A DNA stretch of 28,973 nt from Betaproteobacteria bacterium (GTDB lineage Bacteria; Pseudomonadota; Gammaproteobacteria; Burkholderiales; SG8-41). The stretch spans positions 1 through 28,973 of the forward strand of contig JAKFUJ010000141.1 in NCBI GenBank assembly GCA_021732805.1. The letters are read 5' to 3'. The translations under genes were made by a program, and so were the position numbers. The notes beneath the pieces were generated by a model. The model was not told the DNA's origin, did no database searches, and saw nothing but the letters and a program-made list of their open reading frames with translations. This document shows, one piece after another, positions 23,576 to 28,973 of the stretch. Positions within the stretch are counted from its first letter, which is position 1; every line of letters starts with the position of its first letter.

Positions 23576-24870
23576 GCCAAGTCTCCTTTCATTTTGGGCC
23601 GTTGCGTACCGGACTCCAGCGCCGCCAGCCACAAACCCAGCGCTGCCAGCAATTTGATGGCGCACGGTACCAGCGCATAAACCAATGACAAAGCGCCCAC
23701 CGGATCAGTCGCACTGCCGGGCACGTAACCCAGCCATTGCAGCAATGGCAGCGCAATGCCGGCAGCCAGCGCCAGCGCCAGTTTTTCCAGCAAATGCCAC
23801 AACCCGAAGTACACGCCGTCCGGCCGCCCCGCCTGACCGGTGTCGTCGTCGATGACATCCGCCAGCAGCGATGCCGGCAGCGCCAGGTCGGCGCCGAATG
23901 CCAGCCCCGACAAAACACACACCACGGCAAATGCCACGACATCCCCGGGGCCGAGGAAATAAGCCCAGATGAATGCCGCGACCGCCAGCACCATCGCCAG
24001 CAGCCAGGCGCGCGCCTTGCCGACCGAGGCAGCGAGACGCACCCATAACGGCATGCCGGCGGCGCCGGCAACAAAATACAGCACCAGAAACATGGCCGTC
24101 AGATCAGGCCGACGCAGGACGTCGGCGACATAAAACAGCAACAGTGTCGCCGGAATTGCCGCCGCGACGCCGTTAATCAGAAAAACTGTCGCCAACCGGC
24201 GAAACCGCGGATTGCGCATCGGCGACCATAACCCGCTCACCGTCAGCCGCCGCATCCCGCCGAGCATCATCGATTGGGGGCCCACGGCGACCGTGATACC
24301 GACTGCAATCAGCAATAGCGGCGCGTACCCGGCACTGAACAGCGCCAGGCCTTCTGTCGCGCCGTATCGCTGTGCCAGAACTTCAGGTAATGCCGCAGCA
24401 AGCAGCACGCCGACCAGCGCAGCGCCACCGCGCGCTGCGCTGATGCGCGTGCGCTCGACGTAGTCCCGCGACAACGCGCTGCCCAATGCAAAATAGCTGA
24501 TGCTGGCCGCGCTCAATCCCAGATAGACCAGGATCAACGACATCGCCAGCCACGACACCAGTCCGATGCCGCCGGCCGGCGGATGAAACAACAGAAACAT
24601 CCCCGCCGCCACCACCGGCACTGCAGCGGCGAGCATCGCCTTGCGCCCGCCATAACGCGCTGGAATGCGGTCGGCCATCACACCGAGCAGCGGATCGCTG
24701 AACGCATCCAGTACGCGCACTGCCAGCAGCAAGGTGCCGATCAACGCCAGATCCAGCCCGAGCCCGGAATAAAATTTCGGCGCGTGCACGTAAACCGGCA
24801 GTGCCGCCGCGGCCAGCGGCAGCGAAGCGGCCGCGTACGCCGCCAGCGCAGGATTACTTAGGCGGGACAT
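23572..24870 (-). CDS. MFS transporter of the MelB (GPH) type
   Basis: The 432-residue protein has about twelve hydrophobic segments. The motif DAFSDPLLGVMADRIPARYG near residue 58, with the paired Asp residues, marks the MelB-like MFS_2 group. A second motif, PASLLADVIDDDTGQAG, lies in the second half, and YFGLWHLLEKLALALAAGIAL follows, as in the group. I chose the ATG at 24870; the open frame upstream is antisense to the neighbouring gene in character. It overlaps that gene's end by 17 bases. In this setting a lipid-related substrate is more likely than a sugar, but this is inference. Confidence 0.9.
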   Translation of the reverse strand: MSRLSNPALAAYAAASLPLAAAALPVYVHAPKFYSGLGLDLALIGTLLLAVRVLDAFSDPLLGVMADRIPARYGGRKAMLAAAVPVVAAGMFLLFHPPAGGIGLVSWLAMSLILVYLGLSAASISYFALGSALSRDYVERTRISAARGGAALVGVLLAAALPEVLAQRYGATEGLALFSAGYAPLLLIAVGITVAVGPQSMMLGGMRRLTVSGLWSPMRNPRFRRLATVFLINGVAAAIPATLLLFYVADVLRRPDLTAMFLVLYFVAGAAGMPLWVRLAASVGKARAWLLAMVLAVAAFIWAYFLGPGDVVAFAVVCVLSGLAFGADLALPASLLADVIDDDTGQAGRPDGVYFGLWHLLEKLALALAAGIALPLLQWLGYVPGSATDPVGALSLVYALVPCAIKLLAALGLWLAALESGTQRPKMKGDLA

Positions 24871-25390
24871 GGTTTCCCAGGAGCGCCGCCCGCAGATCCG
24901 GTGACTGGGTGCGCGGATCAAGCCAGATCGCGAAAAACCAGCGCGAAAACTCCGGGTCCTCGACCGCCCCGAGATAACCGGTCGCTGAATAAAACAGCGC
25001 ACCGCGCCCCGGCACATGGATGCCGATCAGGCGGCTGTCGGGACCGACATCCGGAAACAGCTTGCGCATCGCCGCGCCCCAGCGCGCCAGTGTCGGCTCG
25101 TCACCGCCACCCAATCTGCGTATTTCCTCAACACTGGTTTCTGCAAGCTGGGCGCCGGTAATGCGACGCGCATAACGGATATCGAGCGCATACGGCGCTT
25201 GCGCCTGCCAGCGCCCGCTGGGCGACCACAACGCTGCATCGTAGACATGGAAGCCCCACCAGCGCAGCGTGCCTTGTCCGACCGGACGGCAGGTCTGCAA
25301 TACATTGCACGCAGCGGCAGGCAGGTCCGGCGGCGCAGCGGCATGGGCCGACGCCGTCAGCAGCAGACCGAGCAATGCGGCTTTAAACAT
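24854..25390 (-). CDS. Secreted chalcone-isomerase-like protein
   Basis: The 178-residue protein has a signal peptide (MFKAALLGLLLTASAHA, cleavage after AHA). The mature part shows GQGTLRWWGFHVYDAALWSP, YALDIRYARRITGAQLAETS and FSATGYLGAVEDPEFSRWFFAIWLD-like segments, the pattern of the chalcone-isomerase-like domain found in periplasmic proteins of proteobacteria. Members of this fold bind fatty acids in other systems. The start overlaps the methyltransferase stop by eight bases. I infer a periplasmic lipid-binding role. Confidence 0.82.
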   Translation of the reverse strand: MFKAALLGLLLTASAHAAAPPDLPAAACNVLQTCRPVGQGTLRWWGFHVYDAALWSPSGRWQAQAPYALDIRYARRITGAQLAETSVEEIRRLGGGDEPTLARWGAAMRKLFPDVGPDSRLIGIHVPGRGALFYSATGYLGAVEDPEFSRWFFAIWLDPRTQSPDLRAALLGNHVPPK

Positions 25391-26609
25391 GGACCAGCAG
25401 CGCCTGCACCACGTCGGTGGCACGCGCACGAAACCCGGCTTCGCAATACGCCAGATAAAAACGCCAGGTGCGCATGAATCTTTTGTCAAAACCCTGCGCC
25501 TGCACTTCTGCCGCGACGGCGTTGAAGCGTTGATGCCAGCACCGCAATGTTTCGGCGTAATCCAGCCCGAATCCATGCATCCCGGCGACAGCCAACCCCT
25601 GCGTCACCGCCACTTCATGCAGCCGTTTTGGCGACGGCAACATGCCGCCCGGAAAAATATATTGCTGAATGAAATCGGTACCGGTGCGGTAGCGCTCGAA
25701 CTTGGCATCGGCAATGGTGATTGATTGCACCAGCGCGCGGCCACCGGGCTTGAGGCGGTCACGCAGCATTGCAAAATAACCGGGCCAGTAGGATTCCCCC
25801 ACCGCTTCGAACATTTCAATCGACACCACGTGATCAAACTGTCCTTCAAGATCGCGGTAATCCAGCAACTTCAGTTCGACGCGATCCTGCCGGCCGGCAG
25901 CGGCCATGCGCTTTTGCGCGTAATCCAACTGCGCCTGGGAAATGGTGATGCCGGTGACACGGCAACCGAAGCGCGCCGCATGTTCGGCGAATCCTCCCCA
26001 GCCACAGCCAACTTCGAGGATATGCTGTCCGGGCTGCGCTTCCAGTGCCTGCAGGATGCGCGCATATTTTGCCGTCTGTGCATCCGCCAGACTGCGCGTC
26101 ATATCGCCATCGAACAGCGCCGATGAATACGTCATGCCCTGATCCAGCCACAGGCCATAAAAATCGTTGCCGAGGTCGTAATGGGCATGGATGTTTTTGC
26201 GGCTGCCGCGGCGGGAATTGGGCCGCAGCCAGTGGCGCAGCCGGTAGATCAGCGTTGCCCATCTGCGGCCATGGATGGCCTGTTCGATGGCCTGTTCGTT
26301 CAACGCGCCCAGCAGCAGCAGCTGCACCAGATCATCGGAATCAGCACGTCCTGCGATAAATGCCTCGGCCAGCCCGATATCGCCCTTGGTCAGCATGTCC
26401 TTGCAAACACCCCAGTCTGCCAACACCAGCGTGGCATGCGGCCCCGGTTGCCTGCCGGCAAACGCCAGCTTGCGGCCATCCGGGCAACGCAGTTCGATGC
26501 TGCCGCAGTGCAATCGCGACAGCAGTCTGAACATCCAGCGCGCGGCGGCAGGTTCGGCGCCGTTTTGGGCGATTTCGGTTTGCGCGTTCTCAGTGATTGC
26601 ATTATTCAT
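25383..26609 (-). CDS. CFA-family S-adenosylmethionine-dependent fatty-acid methyltransferase
   Basis: The 408-residue protein has the family's lipid-facing N-domain, then HAHYDLGNDFYGLWLD (142-156), the SAM loop ILEVGCGWGGFAEHAA (197-212), VTGITISQAQ, IEMFEAVGESYW (264-275) and YIFPGGMLPS. Against E. coli cyclopropane synthase from memory, Cys139 aligns with Ser163 and His266 with Gln295, while Glu (268) and Tyr (351) are kept. That resembles the methyl-branch-forming enzymes (UfaM/CfaA of Rhodobacter, BfaA) more than true cyclopropane synthase. ATGA overlap with DUF1365; start chosen at MNNAITENA. Confidence 0.92.
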   Translation of the reverse strand: MNNAITENAQTEIAQNGAEPAAARWMFRLLSRLHCGSIELRCPDGRKLAFAGRQPGPHATLVLADWGVCKDMLTKGDIGLAEAFIAGRADSDDLVQLLLLGALNEQAIEQAIHGRRWATLIYRLRHWLRPNSRRGSRKNIHAHYDLGNDFYGLWLDQGMTYSSALFDGDMTRSLADAQTAKYARILQALEAQPGQHILEVGCGWGGFAEHAARFGCRVTGITISQAQLDYAQKRMAAAGRQDRVELKLLDYRDLEGQFDHVVSIEMFEAVGESYWPGYFAMLRDRLKPGGRALVQSITIADAKFERYRTGTDFIQQYIFPGGMLPSPKRLHEVAVTQGLAVAGMHGFGLDYAETLRCWHQRFNAVAAEVQAQGFDKRFMRTWRFYLAYCEAGFRARATDVVQALLVHV

Positions 26610-27388
26610 CGGGTGATTTTCTCCGCCGGCGGCAGGGGTTTCGAGTAAAACGGCACGCGCTTCAGCCACAGCCGCAGCGCGTGATAGTGGATGCGCAACA
26701 CCACGCCCAGCGTCATCCATGGATAACGGAAAAAAGCATGCACCAGCGCATTTGCACACAGCGGTGCGGCGGTTCCGGCGATGCTGGTGATCAGGCGCCC
26801 GCCCCGCGCGTCGTCGTAATCGATGCGGAAAGTGCAGCGCTTGCCGTTACCAGTTTCAATTTCAGTGAAACGAAACCGGTACTGTCCGGTCACCGGAAAA
26901 AACGGCGACACATGAAACACTTTCTGCGCATGCAGCCAGTCGCCGGACATTATGGGCCGCGCGCCGTCGTGGGCCACCAGGTAGTGGTGATGCTCGCCGA
27001 AGGTATTGCTGACCGCCACCAGCACCGCGCGCAGCGCCCCGCTGCGGTCGTGGCACAGCCAGAAACTGACCGGATTGAACACATAACCCAGCACCCGCGG
27101 AAAAGTCTGCAGCCAGATCGCGCCGTCGGCGCAATCCAGTCCATGCCGCGCCAGCAGGCCGCGCAACCAGGGCTCCAGCGCACTGCCGTCGCGCGGACCG
27201 TGATCGGCGTCATGGAAACTGAACACATTCCAGCGGTTGTGCGACATCAGCGCCGGCCAGCGCGATGGCGGTGCATCAACGCGCAGGCGCATGAAAAAAA
27301 CGCCATGCCGAAATGCATGCACCGCGGGCGACGTCCGGCGATGAATGACCTCGCCGGTGTACAGCAGTGCTGATTCATCGTGGCTCAT
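26606..27388 (-). CDS. DUF1365 family protein
   Basis: The 260-residue protein begins MSHDESALLYTGEVIHRRTSP and has the family's RHGVFFMRLRVD, LGYVFNPVSFWLCHD, VSNTFGEHHHYLV, KVFHVSPFFPVTGQYRFRF and a hydrophobic C-terminus (MTLGVVLRIHYHALRLWLKRVPF). DUF1365 genes are nearly always next to an amine-oxidase-like gene and a CFA-type methyltransferase, as here, and are thought to assist lipid modification; the biochemical role is unknown. It overlaps both neighbours by ATGA. The conserved His-rich motif may bind a metal, but I cannot show that. Confidence 0.93.
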   Translation of the reverse strand: MSHDESALLYTGEVIHRRTSPAVHAFRHGVFFMRLRVDAPPSRWPALMSHNRWNVFSFHDADHGPRDGSALEPWLRGLLARHGLDCADGAIWLQTFPRVLGYVFNPVSFWLCHDRSGALRAVLVAVSNTFGEHHHYLVAHDGARPIMSGDWLHAQKVFHVSPFFPVTGQYRFRFTEIETGNGKRCTFRIDYDDARGGRLITSIAGTAAPLCANALVHAFFRYPWMTLGVVLRIHYHALRLWLKRVPFYSKPLPPAEKITR

Positions 27389-28701
27389 GCCGCCGCCTTC
27401 AACTCGTCGGATTGCGCCTGCCACGGCGCCGTGACGCCCAGTCCTGCAGCCGCCGCCATGCCGGACTTCAAGCCGTCTTCATGGAAACCGTATCCGGTCC
27501 ACGCGCCGCAAAACCAGGTGTTGCGCCGGCCCTGCATGGTTCGCAGCCGCGCCTGCGCAGCAATGCCCGACTGGTCGAATACCGGATGGGCGTAGGTGTA
27601 GCGATCGATGACGGATTCGGCGCGCGGTTCGGCGCCCGGATTCAGCGTCACGATCACCGGCTGGCGGAACGGCAACGGCTGCAACCTGTTGATCAGGTAA
27701 CTCACACCTACCGGCCGGTCCTGGGCCACGCCATCAATCGCGTGATAGTTCCACGCTGCCCATGCCCGACGGGACCGCGGCAGGAAATTGCGGTCGGTAT
27801 GCAGCACGGCGGCATTTTCCTGATAACGGATCGCACCGAGCACACTGCGCTCGGTCGCATCGGCATCGCCCAGCAAGCGCAAGGCCTGATCGCTGTGGCA
27901 GGCCAGCACCACGGCATCGAACGTCTGCTGTCCGCCGCCGGCCAGCGTCAGTGTTGCACTGCCCGGGCGGCGCGATATCGTTTCAACCGGTGCTTTGAGG
28001 CGAACCTCGCTGATCTTTGCCGCAAGCTTTTCGACATAGGTGCGGGCGCCGCCGACCACCGTCCGCCATTGCGGACGGTCGCTGATCTGCAACAGACCGT
28101 GATTGGCGCAGAACGAAAAAAATGTCTGCGCAGGATAATCAAGCATGGTTGCTGTCGGGCACGACCAGATTGCGCCGGCCATCGGCAACAGGTACCAGTC
28201 ACGGAATGCGCGGCCATAACCACCGGCTTCGAGAAATTCTCCGAGCGTTGCGGAGTCCTGACTGCTGCGCGCAATCGCGGAAGCCTCGCGGTTAAAGCGC
28301 AGGATGTCGGACAACATGCCCCAAAACCGCGGCCGCAGCAGATTGCGCCGTTGCGCAAACACAGACGCCAGATTATTGCCCGCCCATTCGATGTTTTCAG
28401 CGGCAATGCGCACTGAAAATGACATGTCGCTGGCACAGGACGTCACACCGAGATGATCGAACAACGCGATCAGGTTGGGATAAGTGCGGTCGTTGAACAC
28501 CAGAAATCCGGTATCGACCGGCGCGGTCACGCCGTCCAGCGTCACATCGGCGGTGTGGGTATGGCCACCGAGGTAGTCATTGGCCTCGAACAGGGTGACC
28601 TGATGAGCGCGTGACAGCAGCCAGGCTGCGGAGAGCCCGGAAATGCCGGCGCCGACCACGGCAATGCGCCGGCCTGCTGGGTGCTGTTGCATCCTGTTCA
28701 T
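27385..28701 (-). CDS. FAD-dependent amine-oxidase-like oxidoreductase
   Basis: The 438-residue protein has the FAD loop RIAVVGAGISGLSAAWLL and the following VTLFEANDYLGGHTHT, then DTGFLVFNDRTYPN, VVGGARTYVEKLAA, and a C-terminal FAD segment NTWFCGAWTGYGFHEDGLKSG. It belongs to the group of flavoproteins paired with DUF1365 and CFA-like enzymes. One member, UfaD of Rhodobacter sphaeroides, is proposed to desaturate methylated fatty acids; that link is from memory. I chose the ATG at 28701, with GGGGT about ten bases upstream; 28692 (ATG) and 28722 (TTG) are possible. It is the first gene of the operon. Confidence 0.9.
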   Translation of the reverse strand: MNRMQQHPAGRRIAVVGAGISGLSAAWLLSRAHQVTLFEANDYLGGHTHTADVTLDGVTAPVDTGFLVFNDRTYPNLIALFDHLGVTSCASDMSFSVRIAAENIEWAGNNLASVFAQRRNLLRPRFWGMLSDILRFNREASAIARSSQDSATLGEFLEAGGYGRAFRDWYLLPMAGAIWSCPTATMLDYPAQTFFSFCANHGLLQISDRPQWRTVVGGARTYVEKLAAKISEVRLKAPVETISRRPGSATLTLAGGGQQTFDAVVLACHSDQALRLLGDADATERSVLGAIRYQENAAVLHTDRNFLPRSRRAWAAWNYHAIDGVAQDRPVGVSYLINRLQPLPFRQPVIVTLNPGAEPRAESVIDRYTYAHPVFDQSGIAAQARLRTMQGRRNTWFCGAWTGYGFHEDGLKSGMAAAAGLGVTAPWQAQSDELKAAA

Positions 28702-28732
28702 ACCATTACTACCCCGAATCAAGCTGTTTGGA

Positions 28733-28891
28733 TGTCCATGACAGAAATACCGGCTGCCGGCTGTGCTGCTGAATTGCCGGGAGGTGAGTTGACTTTGATT
28801 GCTTGTTGACCAATAATGTCCAGGTCAATGATGCATTTAAAGCGCTGAAAATCCCACATTTAGCTAATTATTACCACTTTTGTCCAAGACA
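28733..28891. promoter_or_regulatory. Divergent control region with three TGTCCAnGACA-like palindromes
   Basis: Three 11-mers read TGTCCATGACA (28733-28743), TGTCCAGGTCA (28817-28827, imperfect) and TGTCCAAGACA (28881-28891). The first and third are exact inverted repeats TGTC-N3-GACA, and the third extends to 13 bases (28880-28892). They lie between the oxidoreductase gene and the MerR gene: one near each start codon and one between. On the plus strand TTGACT (28789-28794) and TAATGT (28814-28819) are 19 bases apart, the spacing typical of MerR-controlled promoters, and the middle palindrome overlaps that -10. I infer operators for the divergent regulator. Confidence 0.55.
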
Positions 28892-28893
28892 AT

Positions 28894-28973
28894 ATGCAAG
28901 CCGCTGTCGACATTCCTGAAGATGCTCTCTACAACATCGCTGCCGTAGAACGCGATACCGGGCTGTCCAAGGA
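28894..28973 (+). CDS. MerR-family transcriptional regulator, N-terminus (cut by the window edge)
   Basis: Only 26 codons are present: MQAAVDIPEDALYNIAAVER then DTGLSK. The segment YNIAAVERDTGLSK matches the first helix-turn-helix of MerR regulators, especially the subgroup whose next residues are DTLRVWERRYGFP and which often carries a cobalamin-binding light sensor (CarH/LitR). The sensor domain is outside the window, so this is a suspicion only. The ATG directly abuts a TGTCCAAGACA palindrome and has no ribosome site, which suggests a leaderless message. It is divergent from the lipid operon. Confidence 0.75.
   Translation, partial: MQAAVDIPEDALYNIAAVERDTGLSK

Overview
The window looks like a betaproteobacterial chromosome. 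The evidence is the order of the division and cell-wall (dcw) cluster, the meso-diaminopimelate-type MurE, and the E. coli-like order rsmI / lpoA-yraN-diaA-dolP. I cannot name an order or genus. The DNA is GC-rich and coding-dense, and most neighbouring genes overlap by 1-17 bases (ATGA, GTGA, TGATG).

Region 1 (1-15662, minus strand) is the dcw cluster, read from right to left: mraZ, rsmH, ftsL, ftsI, murE, murF, mraY, murD, ftsW, murG, murC, murB, ddlB, ftsQ and the start of ftsA. It encodes the cytoplasmic route to UDP-MurNAc-pentapeptide, lipid I/II synthesis and the septal synthase FtsW-FtsI. A sigma70-like promoter overlapping three 10-bp MraZ-type repeats precedes mraZ. Two things are abnormal. 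First, ftsI carries an in-frame TAG where relatives usually have Glu. Second, two non-overlapping junctions are scarred. A diverged copy of the mraY 3' end lies between mraY and murD, and a diverged copy of the murC 5' end lies between murG and murC. Both copies differ from the intact genes mainly at synonymous positions. The simplest reading is that murD-ftsW-murG came in as a block from a related cluster with its flanking gene ends still attached.

Region 2 (15881-18897, minus strand) holds rnpB (RNase P RNA), a ChaC-type gamma-glutamylcyclotransferase, pyrC and rsmI. Region 3 (18937-21791, plus strand) is divergent from rsmI and holds a short lpoA, yraN, diaA and dolP. A 168-bp MITE-like element with 15-bp inverted ends and a TTAG target duplication sits between yraN and diaA.

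Region 4 (21832-28701, minus strand) is a tightly coupled eight-gene operon: FAD amine-oxidase-like protein, DUF1365, CFA-family methyltransferase, chalcone-isomerase-like secreted protein, MelB-type MFS transporter, DUF3833 lipoprotein, SDR and an NTF2-like protein. It looks like a membrane fatty-acid modification module related to those of singlet-oxygen and light-stress regulons. The methyltransferase lacks two residues of the classical cyclopropane-synthase active site. A MerR-family regulator starts divergently at 28894. The shared control region carries three copies of a TGTCCAnGACA-like palindrome, which suggests local and possibly light/B12-type control, but the regulator's sensor domain lies outside the window.
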